Notes: generated by a model from the sequence alone, not told the origin. 64,000 bases of DNA from Buxus sempervirens (GCA_947561395.2 OX387182.1:42649949-42713948), one strand, 5' to 3'. Positions 44,175 to 55,558 are shown, counted from the stretch's first letter. Numbers and translations: made by a program.

Positions 44175-45715
44175 CTGTACAATCAAGTATTAGTCCTATG
44201 CATTCCGCTCTGAAACAATTTCCCGCCATCACCTAAGAGAGATCCAGTACAATGAAAACGAGGAGGACAATACATTCACATTAGAAAGACAAAATGGTCG
44301 GCTCCAAATTAAGTTTAATGATGAAACAATACACAAATGATCAAATAAAAGGTTCCATCCAGAATTAAATCATTTGAGAATGGTTAATGCTGAGTCCAGT
44401 AAAGCTGAAAATCATGCTTTAAGTACAGTAAAGATGAAAACCCAATGAAACAAGGGGAAAGAATGGAATATCATCATCATCTTGTACGGTAGAATACAAC
44501 ACCCCTTTTTCCTTCCCTTTTTTAACAGATTTGATGTAAACTTGTGGGGGCTAAGTTCATGGTAGCTTTATAACTGAATAAATATATATAACAAAGGATT
44601 TTATTTTGAGAATTAAATGAAACCTAAATTATTGTATGGTATATTGCAAAATTGTCAAATACTGAATAAGAAACCATTACGGATTACCTAGAATCAAATA
44701 ATAATTACAAATTATAGAATATAAGATTCATCATACTTTAAATAGAAAGCAGTTTAGGGCTTAGGTTTTTCGAACGTAAATGGCAATTCAAAAGATATCT
44801 TCAATCAAACTAGAGTTAAATGGAATTGAATTGTAAGATTCATAGAATGAACCATAAGATTTCAAAACAACAAAGGTATAAAATATGATTATCCAATTAA
44901 AATATACAACATGAAGTTGACTAACAGTAACACCAAGCAAACAATGTGTTTACTCTTAATAGTTTACCTGAAGGAACTTCTCCATCTTAGGCTGAGAGGA
45001 GTCATTACTATCATATAGGAATTTCTCCATCTTAGGCTGAGAAGAGTCATTACTATCATATAATTTCCTACCCCTGTGAGTAAGAAAAAAGCATATTTTT
45101 GTAATTATTTTGAAATGGAAACTTATTATTTGAGCAAGAAAACTGTTTGAACCTTGAGTCCATTACAATCAAGTAAGTTCTGCTTGGCATATTCTTATGC
45201 TAAAGAATAGAGCATAAATAAAGTATATACAAGATCTAAACCTATCCTGCAAATACTTTAAATCTTTTCAATTATTTATAAATAGTAGAACTTTCCTTTT
45301 TATTCTTCTGGCACAAACATCAACATACATAATTTTTTTTATCAGTAATGAGAGAATTATATTAGAAAATAGAAACTAGAGGGATTACAGAAATGGAAAC
45401 ACATCCCATGAGGAAACATTAAAGTAAATAAATTCAATTTCAGAATTTACCACTTCAGCTTATGGCAGAAATACACCACCAGTTCCTGCAAACAGCTGCA
45501 ACTCTCTTAAGTCAAATTTAAAAATTGCATAAAACATCAACCCGTATTCAATTGTGCTTTCACAGTTCCGTATAATTATAAGAATTTACAACACTCAACA
45601 CCAAACAAGAAAACCAATCCCATATGGCAAGATACTCAACCAGGAAAGAGAGGCAATAAATAAAAGATGATTCTATATAATATCACAAAAAGTTAGATGT
45701 CTGAAATTCCTAACC
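44175..45715 (-). other. Chain of splice-bounded segments downstream of SUVH (possible 3'UTR exons)
   Basis: On the minus strand, after the SUVH stop, the sequence meets a donor at 45715 (AAAAAG then GTTAGG). Segments follow with good borders: 45451-45485 (TTTGCAG ... GTAAAT), 44968-45073 (ACTCACAG ... GTAAAC) and 44175-44232 (CTCTTAG ... GTATGG). They may be spliced 3'UTR exons of the SUVH transcript, or remains of a separate gene. The 106-bp segment can be read as GRKLYDSNDSSQPKMEKFL with its last 15 residues repeated. Confidence 0.4.
44970..45065. repeat. 45-bp tandem duplication inside the 106-bp segment
   Basis: TTCTCCATCTTAGGCTGAGA plus GAGTCATTACTATCATATA occurs twice in succession with two or three differences. 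The unit is a multiple of three. Confidence 0.92.
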
Positions 45716-45775
45716 TTTTTCAATAAGGGATTCTGGTCAGCTTTGTTCTCGCTAAATTTATCTGATCATCAATGG

Positions 45776-48043
45776 CTAACCAAAATAACCTCTGCATTTT
45801 GATGATCCACATAAGCATTTCTTCTTCTGGTTGCGATCAGACTCAACAAATCCATAATCATATGTCAACTCTGTCATGGGAGGAATGTGTTTTATTGCAT
45901 AGAACACAATATGAACATGAGATTCATGGCTGTTTTCTCGTAAAACTGGCTGCCAGAACGTGTTCGGGCAACAACTATGGTTCATAAATCGAGAAAAATT
46001 TCCAACAGTCTTTGCACTTATAACTAAGGGTGATTGGTTACTGAAAGCCTCATTGGAGTCACCTTTACTCTCTTCACCTAGTAACTCAGGTATGTAATTC
46101 CAGTTGAAAAAATTGTCATAAGTGCGACTTGTGTCAAAAATGTAGTCATCATCATCTTCTTCCCGATAGTCCTCTACTTTAACCTTTTCTATAACTTCTC
46201 CTGCATATTCACAAATAAAACCACCTGCGCGTATGGGATCCAAAGACCGCAGGCCCCACCCTCTATCTTTTGTTTTAAACACCTCCAAGCGGACTTTCAA
46301 GCCAGCCTGTGACACACGGTTCCGGCAATTATGGGAGCACTTGCACGAAGAACCACACTCATAAATTAAAGATCTGCGGGTCACAAGAACTCCAGTAACA
46401 GTATATGGGAAACTGCCCGTGTTCTTTTGATTGCAGGAGCAGTTGGGATCACCTGGACGGCATGCACTTTGACAATCACAACCAAAAGAAGATTCAATTG
46501 ACTTGGCTGGTTTTGAATACTTAAGACCAGTATAATATGTGAAATGAGCAGGGCCCCTCTCATCGTCAATGTCATTAACAAGAGAAACAGGTAAGTTTTC
46601 TGCCCCCGAAGTAAGATCAGGCAATATAACACCGGTTCTAGAAGTGACACCTTCCTTCCACTGCTGAATTGATTTCCACATTGTGAATGCTTCAGGCTGC
46701 CCAGGTACTCTGATCAATTTGTACTTGAAAACATTGCAACCAGATTTCCCTATCTCTGTCCACGACTCATGTATTCTATAAAGACCATCATAGACATACA
46801 CCTTCCCAGTTGGATTCCCCAAATCCTTCATTCCTCGTATGACTCTTACCTCATTACCCCGACGCAAGCTTCTCTCCAAAGCAAGATTACCTCTTTCAAG
46901 CTTTTGATCTTCCACTTGCTTGTCTTTCCTGTAGATATTCCCACCCTGACCACTATAAATCAAAACATCCCCATCCTCCACAACATCCTCATATCCTCCA
47001 GATGAAACGATGCTTACAGCCACAGGTTCTTCTTCCTGGTTGACCTTGAGGCTTGTGTAATCAATCCCAGCCATACACGGAGCATGCAGTCCCACCAGGC
47101 ACATTTCCATCCTAAAAAAGAAAATATCTCCAATCTCTACTCCTGGAACAAGTCCAATTCTTTTCTTTGTATTTGTTCGAATCCCTTTGTTCATCATAAA
47201 TGTGCCAGACTTTAAGTCAGACCGTCTAGTAACTCCAGGCGTTGCTTCCTTTGCTTCTTCAATTTGAGTAATCCGACGTCTTAGTGCATCAAACGTCAAT
47301 AGTATATAACAAACTGACTCCCTGTCACCATCAGCTCGACGGAGTGCATCAAATGTCATGAGAATGTTTCCATCTGACAGATTTAAACCTCCATCTGGAA
47401 ATGATAACCTGATATCTTGGATGTTCTTTGTCCTTTTGTTAGACCTGATTTGAGGCCTTGCTGCATTACTAGTAGCCTCTGCATCAGTACCATCCATATT
47501 ATAGCTACTAAAATGATGGGATGGCCGCTTCTGGTAGTCACTGCATCCGTTTTCCTCTGTTGCCGATCTTACAGAATCACTCCTATTTACACTTTGTGGT
47601 TGAATTGGAGTAACTTCCTCACGAATTCTTGAGCTCTTTTTTGATGGCCCTGAATCTCCATTTACAGCACCTGCAAACTGGGTTGGTGCTGGTGGTGGCG
47701 GTGTTCTAAATAAAGGAACTGGAGTAGGAGTCTGCATTGCAGGGCTAAATCCAAACATTGATGCTTGGCCAGTTGTTCCAGTTGGATTATGTGGCTGCTG
47801 TTCAGGTGGCCTTTGAGCATCCGGAGGCATGAAGAAAGGGTAAAATGGAGCAAAACCAGGAGGGTAAGGACCAAATGGTGGTGCACATACAAATGGGGGA
47901 ACTTGCGGTGGGGAAAATGTAGTAAGCCCAAGGGGAGATGGAAACACTGGAACCAAACAGCGCAATGGCCTTACATTCAAAATTTTAGATTTATCCAAAG
48001 TACTCGCTTGAGGAACAGAGTCAGGACCCACACCTCGATCCAT
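45776..48043 (-). CDS. SUVH3-like: Histone H3 lysine-9 methyltransferase, SUVH1/SUVH3 type
   Basis: Nuclear SET-domain protein that binds methylated DNA through an SRA domain; the SUVH1/3 branch in Arabidopsis supports expression of methylated genes. From Met at 48043 it has 755 residues: a Pro-rich N-terminus, a FDALRR block, SRA/YDG (about 297-447; GLVPGVEIGDIFFFR, GNLALERSLRRGNEVRVIRG), pre-SET with clustered cysteines (about 520-575; FGCDCQSACRPGDPNCSC), SET (about 585-732; DRGWGLRS, FMNHSCCPN, ELTYDYG) and post-SET (CLCGSSKCRGYFG). All key motifs are present and the CDS has no intron, usual for this branch. The frame stays open 16 codons upstream, but a splice acceptor lies at 48053, so the ATG at 48043 (MDRGVGPDSVP) is preferred. 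The N-terminal FDALRR block is duplicated. Confidence 0.96.
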   Translation of the reverse strand: MDRGVGPDSVPQASTLDKSKILNVRPLRCLVPVFPSPLGLTTFSPPQVPPFVCAPPFGPYPPGFAPFYPFFMPPDAQRPPEQQPHNPTGTTGQASMFGFSPAMQTPTPVPLFRTPPPPAPTQFAGAVNGDSGPSKKSSRIREEVTPIQPQSVNRSDSVRSATEENGCSDYQKRPSHHFSSYNMDGTDAEATSNAARPQIRSNKRTKNIQDIRLSFPDGGLNLSDGNILMTFDALRRADGDRESVCYILLTFDALRRRITQIEEAKEATPGVTRRSDLKSGTFMMNKGIRTNTKKRIGLVPGVEIGDIFFFRMEMCLVGLHAPCMAGIDYTSLKVNQEEEPVAVSIVSSGGYEDVVEDGDVLIYSGQGGNIYRKDKQVEDQKLERGNLALERSLRRGNEVRVIRGMKDLGNPTGKVYVYDGLYRIHESWTEIGKSGCNVFKYKLIRVPGQPEAFTMWKSIQQWKEGVTSRTGVILPDLTSGAENLPVSLVNDIDDERGPAHFTYYTGLKYSKPAKSIESSFGCDCQSACRPGDPNCSCNQKNTGSFPYTVTGVLVTRRSLIYECGSSCKCSHNCRNRVSQAGLKVRLEVFKTKDRGWGLRSLDPIRAGGFICEYAGEVIEKVKVEDYREEDDDDYIFDTSRTYDNFFNWNYIPELLGEESKGDSNEAFSNQSPLVISAKTVGNFSRFMNHSCCPNTFWQPVLRENSHESHVHIVFYAIKHIPPMTELTYDYGFVESDRNQKKKCLCGSSKCRGYFG

Positions 48044-48052
48044 TAACAACAC

Positions 48053-48734
48053 CTCAGAGCAAAATGACAGTAAACCAACCAAGTTCACCAATCAAAAATC
48101 TGATTACGCCTTTTTCTTTCCTCTGAAGTTTGAGTCTTCTGATATTATTCTTCTTCTTAAACAGATTGTTTTAAACTATCGTAGATGATCTTCTAACGAA
48201 CAACAACCACATTTCATCGCAGAATAACGGCACAAAATCATACAAATACAACAACTCCAACATCAACATCAACACTTATAAACAACCAGAATAATCCGAA
48301 AATGTGAACTTGAGCTGAAACTTTCCACCAGAAAATGACCTGATATAACATAACATATGGATATAAGACAAGAAAAAGTTAGAGAAAAACCGATAATCTG
48401 AGCTAAGTCGCACCCTCACAAACAGAGCTTCATCATTCAACCAAACAGAAAACAAGCATTTGAAGCTAAAATATTGAAAATGTAACGAAGAAAACATTAT
48501 GTGCTCCACCAGAACGCGATCACAGGAATAACTCACATAAAAAACTAAAAAAATCACAAATATATTGCCAAACTTGCACAGATCTGATATCTCGGACATA
48601 AAAATACAAACTTGCCAACAAGAGCTTAAAACGAAATTTTTTGCCAGTTCAGACGCGAAAACCACATAGATTACGGACTTTCCAGTTCAGCTAAACAGAG
48701 AAACGAACAGAAATTACAAAGACCGAAACCATAC
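48053..48734 (-). other. Inferred 5'UTR intron of the SUVH gene
   Basis: In minus sense a donor CTTCCG then GTATGGTTTC at 48734 pairs with an acceptor TTTTGCTCTGAG ending at 48053, ten bases before the ATG. The DNA between is AT-rich and lacks a coding signal. A 5'UTR intron is common in intronless-CDS SUVH genes. Confidence 0.65.
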
Positions 48735-48960
48735 CGGAAGCGATTCGCGAATTTAGGGTTTGAAATGCGATGAAAGAGGAGAGTTTCTGCGATTCCGCTC
48801 CGCTGCTCGTTTTGTTGCTCGGCTTTTCGTTTCAGGCGGAGTTTGCCAGTTGTCGGAGTTTTGGACAAGTGGCTGACTTGATGGAGACATTAAAGCCGTT
48901 GGATTCATGCTGGAGAAACATTAGTGCACATTTGCCGGACCCGCAGCATGACACCTATTA
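48735..48960 (-). promoter_or_regulatory. Probable first exon and core promoter of SUVH
   Basis: GC-richer than its surroundings. Minus-strand sequence TTTCATCGCATTTCAAACCC followed by TAAATTCGCG just upstream of the donor resembles a plant 5' leader. I see no clear TATA box, in line with housekeeping-type promoters. Confidence 0.4.
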
Positions 48961-49089
48961 AATAAATGTCGAAATTACATAACTACCCTTCCGTACCAAA
49001 ATGTGGAATTACATAACTATTCTTATAGTTATTTTTTTTTCTTTCTTTTCTTTAGTTATTTAAGGCTGACAGGAAGTTTATTTTATGTT

Positions 49090-49645
49090 TTTTTTTTCTT
49101 TTTTTGAGATAAACATATAAGTTTTATTTACTTAGAACAAAACGTACATTCATGTGACCCCTGGCCTTGTCAAATAGCACATTAAATCTACCTATGGAAT
49201 CCCTTGTAATCACACTAATTCCAGCTTGCTCAGACGATCTTCTATGGGCCCCATCAAAATTGATTTTGTAAAAGTTTTCTTCTGGGTGCTTCCATTGAAC
49301 TAACACCTGGTTCTTCACACTTTCTTGAGGAGCAAATCTCTTCTTTAACAGATCTGAATCATGCTGAAGTTTTTTGAAGTGTCCAACAACTTTGTTGATG
49401 TCTGGTTTTTCTAGTTCAAATACTACTCTGTTACGATGCAACCATACTGTCCATCCAAAATTTGCAATTGCAGTCGAAATATCTACCATAGTAATATCAT
49501 GAAGAGGCACTTTTAAAGAGGAAATTTATAAACTCAAACCATTTAAAGAACAAGTCTTGGGGTCCCAATTCCTGAGTTGCTCCTCCCATGGCTTTAAACC
49601 ACGCTGCACGTGAGAATGGGCATTTGAGCCAAAATTTGCAATTGC
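49090..49645 (-). pseudogene. 5'-truncated L1-type LINE remnant (RNase H end)
   Basis: The minus-strand frame 49124-49510 reads GWTVWLHRNRVVFELEKPD, then KINFDGAHRRSSEQAGISVI, a degenerate plant LINE RNase H. Upstream, in another frame, PFSRAAWFKAMGG is the end of the zinc-binding domain. An A-rich tail lies at its 3' end (T/C-rich on plus, 49088-49108). CAAAATTTGCAATTGCAGTC occurs at about 49453 and again at about 49633. Confidence 0.8.
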
Positions 49646-50022
49646 AGTCAAAATATCTAGCATTTATTTCTATTGTGGGCGTGAGATGATGCTATGTGGA
49701 GCATATTACAATATATATTTTTCATTGTTGTAAATGTTACATGTGGGGCCAACTTGAAAAGACAAGAAATGTGAGATGCTTTGCATGATAGCATTTTAGG
49801 CACGCAACAAAAACTAATGCTGATAAAAATTGTAGAAAGATTTCATCCCTTCTTTGTGTGAGACTAGGTAATAGAATTCATAACATGAATACTATAATCA
49901 CAATATATATTTCTGTTTGGGGGGCATGATAGCCTAACATACTGAGTTAACCTATACTCGCACACAATTTACATTAAGGACAAGAGCAAAGGAAAGCTCA
50001 CGTAATGTGAGAAGCTGTTTAC
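49646..50022. other. Noncoding DNA
   Basis: TTGTAAATGTTACATGTGGG plus GCCAACTTGAAAA here resembles TTGTAAATGTTTCATGTTG... and TGTTTCATGTGAGACCCACT with CTTGAAAAAC at 50722-50815, so a short dispersed repeat may be present. Confidence 0.4.
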
Positions 50023-50375
50023 TTACAAAAGGAGAGAGTGATGCATTGGTATTTGAAAAAGCAAGAAGAGGAGGGAAAGATCATCATAAACCAGTTCCCA
50101 CCAAAGTAGGGTTGGTAACCCATCTTTAGTTAATTTGTGTTTTTGTAAATCTTGTTTTATAAACTCCATCCATGTCTTTTTAGGTCTCCCTCTTGCTTGC
50201 TTATGCTCTTCAATATGCATATTCTTAATCCTTATAACAGGTGCATTTCTATGTCTCCAATTTACATGACAAAACCACCTTGACCTACTTTCTTCCATTT
50301 TATCCCTAATGCATGCTATACCTAACCACCTTTGAATGTTTTCATTTCTTATTTTGTCTTTCTTAACGAGAAGGG
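50023..50375 (-). pseudogene. RTE-type LINE 3' fragment
   Basis: The minus-strand frames contain KDKIRNENIQRWLGIACIRD, then MEESRSRWFCHVNWRHRNAP and QARGRPKKTWMEFIKQDLQK. This RWFGHV...GRPKKTW block is the characteristic C-terminal end of plant RTE-clade LINE proteins. The sequence ends near WWELVYDDL; the last codons normally run into a GAT-rich tail, seen in another copy at 59018. Confidence 0.85.
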
Positions 50376-51560
50376 AAGGATATCTAGAGAATTTATTTTA
50401 ATAATTATTAACTTTAATTATACATAAGTAAGATCTAAGGTACGAAAAATTATAGTGAGCATTTCAATGCTATAAAAAGAAAAAAAGCAATTAGTTTCAT
50501 CATTTTTTTTCTATTGTTTTTCAAAATTAGACCACCTCCCATAAGGACTTACCTAGCCCGCAGGAGATACAACGCTTAGGGCCTTCCTACAAAGGGCAAT
50601 CCTAATCTACAGGACTTTCTCGAGGGGACAGCAACTGCTACATTTTTACGCTGCATTGGATCCTGATCTTGGAGTCAAATGCTGCCATGTGCAACTTCTG
50701 ACGATCAATGCTTCGATATTGTTGTAAATGTTTCATGTTGAACCCACTCCAGAAAAACACGGGCTGTCAAATGGCGGTTAAAAATGTTTCATGTGAGACC
50801 CACTTGAAAAACATTAACTATGCATCATTTGAGTCTAACAAAGGTCCAATTCAGCATAAAATAGCAGCAAATATCATCCCCTTATCGAGGCCTTACAACT
50901 AGGATGGTGGCACCTTCAAGAAACATTGGTTTTAAAATTTATGGGTTTGATTCATGCGAAAGTAATTTTATGAAAGAGCGCCATATTTCCACTAAAAGGT
51001 TCTCAACATTTTCCTTTCAAAATGAAAGGAAAGCAACGAAATAAAAGTGCGTTTTACTTCCTTTCCACTATTTTCCACCTAACAAAATCAAATCAACATG
51101 CTTGTCCCAACCATTACAGACTTAGATCTTTGGATCTGATCTTTGAACATGCTAGAGAACTAATTTTTATCATCATTTTTAGGACCCCCATAAAGCTTCT
51201 TCAAATCACTTTTCTAGAGTTTTTACAAAGCTACTTCAAATTGCATGTGTATATGTATGCGAGACATAGAAAAGAGAGATGCCATTGATATGATTTTTTT
51301 AGAGCTCTATCAACTTGCTGTTTCTAGAGAAAGGAAGAGAGAGATAAAAAGCTCGTTGACATTACATGGTTCAATCAACAAGACTCTTTTGATTTTGTTT
51401 GGTTTGCGCAGCCTTCAGAGCTATAAATTGAGGCAAAATAATTTAGCATTTCATTTCTAAAGCACAATCAAAGTGAATAAGGAAAAAAAAAAATAGAACA
51501 AAACCTTATTGTTTTTTTCTTTTTTCTTTTTTGGGTTTTGTTGGATTGGATTTTAGTTAA
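50376..51560. other. Noncoding DNA
   Basis: Short ORFs only, none recognised. 50530-50690 is GC-richer with CCCGCAGGAGATACAACG but does not match anything I know. Confidence 0.4.
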
Positions 51561-52250
51561 ACCAAAATTGAAACCCTACCGTAGGGACGGTAATGCGTCG
51601 TTTTCCTCTACTGGGTTTCCTCTTTGGATTCCTCATGGGAAGCCCCTACGGACGACACCCGTCCCACACTTTCGCTCCTCCTCAGCCCCGCTGAAGCCCT
51701 GTTTTTAGCCGGCTCCGTTTGTTTGAGCCTTGTTCGTCAATCGGAGCCGGCTTCGAACGAACGCTGTCGAAGCGTATGCAACAAGTTTCGATTTCGAATT
51801 TTTGTAAACAGTTTCTCCCTCTCAGTCTTCTTCTCCATCTCTGCGAAGGAAAACTCTCCGTCTCTGCAAAGTAAACACTCTCGCTCTCTCTTCATCTTCT
51901 TCTCCATTCTTCACTTGCTCTCTCCATCTTCCTTCCTGTTATTCCTCTCCGTTTGGCATTTTTTTCTTGCAATCTCTCTTCGTGACAAGACCACCGGTGT
52001 TTGCTCTTCTTCTCCATTCTTCCCCTTCCCTGAATAGCAAACTCTTTTGGGCGTGGAGATATTCCCTCTTTTGAGGGTTTGGATTCGTAGCATCCTTTTT
52101 TCTGTTTGTGGAGATCTCTGGTGGTATTCGGATATGAGGTTTGTCGGAGGAGAAAAACGAGGTGCATTTGAAGAGAAGGGAGGGCTTCAGCTTCTTCTTA
52201 GGTTAGTGGCCTCAATTCCTTGTTTTAGTGTTTCAATACGGAAGTAAGCA
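51561..52250 (+). other. Possible 5' end of an unidentified plus-strand gene
   Basis: A long CT-rich, leader-like stretch (TCTTCTTCTCCATC and CTCTCTC phrases, 51800-52030) is followed by ATGAGGTTTGTCGGAGGAG (52134) and an open segment ending near a donor (CTTCTTAG then GTTAGT, 52201). Plant 5'UTRs often look like this. The Ser/Phe/Leu-rich ORF at 51624-52037 is low complexity and unlikely to be protein. No downstream coding exon is visible before 53571. Confidence 0.3.
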
Positions 52251-53571
52251 CAACCTCCTATTAATCGTTCACCTTATTCTTCTTCATTCATACTTTCTCT
52301 TCATCTTTTCTGCATCTGATAATTACTGGTGTGTTTTCGCTTAATCAATCGGAAGCTACAAATTAACTCTTGATTTAATTGATTGGCTTTGCAATTGTAT
52401 GTATGGATGATGCTCTCGTCTAGGAATATATTTTCTGTAAATTGATTAAAATTTGTTGGTTGGAGTGTGTTTGCGTTTGATTTATTTAGAATGTGTCTGG
52501 TTACTGTACTATCGAGCCAATCTTTTGACCTTGATTAAAAATCTTGCTTAGAAGGTGTTTGATAAAATGCATGACTGGAACCTAGCTTGGAGCGCAATTC
52601 CTTTTCTCATATGAATTAATTAACTTGATAACCATAATGTGAGTCTTTACATAAAGACTCTTGAATTTGTCCATACATAGGTTAATGGGAAATGTTCAAA
52701 ATATTATCCCGATAACTTATATAATGAAACAAGTGTCAATATTAATGTTCAAAATATTGCAGCCGTCGTAACAATTTATAGGTGCAAATTGTCATTGACT
52801 CATTGCTATGCCTTGGTGGCATTTTTTGATAAACCAGTGTATCAACAATTTATAGGTGCAAATAACACAGTGTATAATAATACACACATTAAAATCATGG
52901 GGAATGTTGATAAACCCATTTAAAATTTTTAAAGCTTTCTAGAAAAGAAGGATAACACAGGTTCATCTAGTTTTCTTCTCCCTCTCTTTTTGTCCTTTAA
53001 GCATATAGTATCTAAAAGTGACATGGGAAGAGACGAGTGAGAGAGAATAATGGCTAAGATTGAGCTTTTCTTGACTAAGGTTGTCCTGAAACCTTAACCT
53101 TAACATTGATGAGAGTTTAACTACGAGGGTCAAGAATGTGAATCTAAACAATTGATTTTTTTTTGCTTCCTCTCTTCTTTTTATCAAATAGTTTGATCAT
53201 GTGTGTGCAGTTACAAACTTTGTTACCCATTGCCAATTATCAAACCCCAATCTAGAGAACTTCTATTGGTCACACAATTGAGTCAATTGTCAATATTTTG
53301 GTTTGGGTCGTAGAAGTTAATGATGTAGAAAACCTTTTGAATGAATTAATTGATCAGTGACTTTCGGGTGATGTGCTTTGGTTTTGAGTTTTTAGGATGC
53401 AATCTGCCTTAATTACTCTGCCATGAATTTCTAAATTTTATACAATGAATTTTACTGCATCTAAGGCTTACCCCTACAGAAGATGATGCAGTTACAATAA
53501 ATGAAGTATTTTCAAATCAACAGTACGAAATCAACTTCTAGTTTTTTCTTCCCCTTTTTTCCCTTTTGTTT
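52251..53571. other. AT-rich DNA without a recognised gene
   Basis: Intron-like composition. CAATTTATAGGTGCAAAT occurs twice (about 52771 and 52848), a local duplication. Nothing else seen. Confidence 0.4.
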
Positions 53572-54593
53572 TGTAAAATCCCGAATTTTAATAACATTAA
53601 AATTTAGGATTTTATGCTTTTAAAGCTTATTTAATTAATGGAGAACTTTAGAAATAGAGAAAAGGAAATTAATTAGAGTTAATTTCAAAATGTTAAATAG
53701 GATGAATTATTAAAATGGGAAAATTTGGTTATTGGACTTCCATGGATTTGGATTTTGGCAGTACGGTGTTGGAACAAGTGAGGGTAATCTCGGAATTTCC
53801 CAAGCCTAAATTATGAAGGTTTAAAATTAAGTTAAATAGGCATCAAATATTGGTTTAAATAAATTGATAATAGTGTGTTTGAAATTTATTATAAATTGGA
53901 AGGTGCTAATGTAGGTTATCTATGGAGTGGCAATTACCTGATCGCACACTCAAATGAGTTGAATAGGTAGGAATCTTGGTGGGCAAGCATTGCACCAAAT
54001 CAAGTGTATATAAGGTAAGTCTAAATACCTAGCGTATTTAACTCGTAGGGTTTTCTTTTCGTTTGCGGATGCTTTGAGTTGAAGGTTTGCGGCTGCGGCG
54101 TTTGTTAGGGTTCTTTGAGAGAAGGAGTAGGAGAGGTTCTGTGGGAGAGTCGAGCTGGGGAAGACCTACCGCCAGTAGGTATTGGTTAACAAGAAGTTCG
54201 GAAGGGTTTCCTTCTTTCAGAAAACCCCTGCGCGACCAGAGCAAGCTTACGGCCGAAGCGATTGGGGGATTTCTGGGTTGCTGGTTTCCAAGACTTGGAA
54301 GCATAGAAAGGTGAGTGGCACTGTTTTACAACTGAGGTTTTGGGTTATTCGTGTATTTGGTTTGAATGAATGCATGTTTATTGAATGAATTATTCTCGGT
54401 GTTTTCTGGGAAAAGACAGTCCGAAGGGTTTTGTACAGCGGAATTGGGGATAACTAGGAAACATGTTAGATTAAATCCAAATTAGGTCTGAATGTGTTCT
54501 GGGGGTATTGGGAGACTAGAGAAGTAGTTACAGACCGAAACAAATCAGCCAGACATAGAGATCTCGAAATAACAGAGACTTGAAAATCGCAGT

Positions 54594-54775
54594 GGGTATC
54601 CGCCCACTTGGCGCCCACTTGCGCCCACTTCGGGAAGTAGGCGCCTAAGAAATTGACCCGGCGCCGAGCTCGCTCCCACTTGGCTCTCAGCTCGCGCCCA
54701 CTTAAATTAGATGCGCCTATCTCGCGCCCTTCTCGCGCCTATCTCGCGCCGAGCTCGCGCCCACTTACCATCGAG
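54594..54775 (+). repeat. GCGCCCACTT-type short repeats in LTR E
   Basis: Repeated GCGCCCACTT, CTCGCGCC and GGCGCC units in an otherwise AT-rich LTR, about 600 bp downstream of the TATA box. A shorter related block is in LTR B (26326-26425). Confidence 0.8.
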
Positions 54776-55434
54776 TGAGTGCATACCCTAGTTTTTAATT
54801 AAAACGATCCGCTCACTCGGCGCTCACCTAGCGCTCACTTCAGGAAGTGAGCACATAGTCCACTGTTCTTACTGAAGTTCAAAATTGAGTAAACCAATGG
54901 GGATCTTGATGCTAGAGGGTCTCCGATCACTTAGCGAAGTACTTGTTTAGGACATTAGAGACAAAATTACTTATGGGAACAGTGAAGATAGATCCTGGAA
55001 ATTTCGTAAGAGCTTCTGAGGTAGATGTAGGGCAATATTTAGGTGATGTTCGGGATACCCAACACTGGGGCTCTTATTTTAGTCCTTTTGGGTTATACAC
55101 TATACTGTACTTGATTGAGATTTATTAAACCCTGTTTTCTTGATGGCTAGTTCTGAATTATATTGCAAAGATTATTTACTTGTTTACTTGTGAAGAATTA
55201 ATTGTTCTGGTTGGCACACTTGTGAGATGATGTTCTGGTTGGAACACTTGTGAAGAATTACTGTTATGGTTGGAACAATTTGTGATATGTGTACTGAATG
55301 CGGAGTTTTGTTGGTTTTTATCGGTTTTTGGTTTAGCTTGTCCTAGATCCAGAGTCTAAGCTTAGTAATATGATATATTTTGTTTTATTGGTGTAATGGT
55401 ATGGCCATGGAATGTTGCCACGACTGGTGTAGAG

Positions 55435-55558
55435 CAGCCAGAAACCCTGAGTAGGCCTGGTTGTCAATGCTGATACCCGGAGTAGGCCGGCATTGGATGA
55501 CGATACCCTGAGTAGGCCGTCATTTCAGAGTGTCCGATACCCTGAGTAGGCCGGAACT
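55435..55558 (+). other. Array of four stem-loops with constant loop in LTR E
   Basis: Arms: CAGCCAG/CTGGTTG (55435, 55457), CAATGC/GCATTG (55465, 55490), ATGACG/CGTCAT (55497, 55518) and AGT-TCCG/CGGA-ACT with one bulged base (55529, 55552). Loops are AAACCCTGAGTAGGC or ATACCCTGAGTAGGC. The fourth stem differs from its partner in LTR B (AGTTTC/GAAACT) on both arms. Confidence 0.75.

Noticed and set aside
47662..48046. Overlapping ORFs on both strands
   Set aside because: Shadows of the Pro-rich N-terminus of SUVH in other frames.
48044..48091. Upstream in-frame ATG of SUVH at 48091
   Set aside because: The 16 extra codons overlap an inferred 5'UTR intron with a good acceptor at 48053; the ATG at 48043 gives a family-like N-terminus.
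51624..52037. 137-codon Ser/Phe/Leu-rich ORF
   Set aside because: Its composition reflects a CT-rich, leader-like tract; no domain or codon bias.
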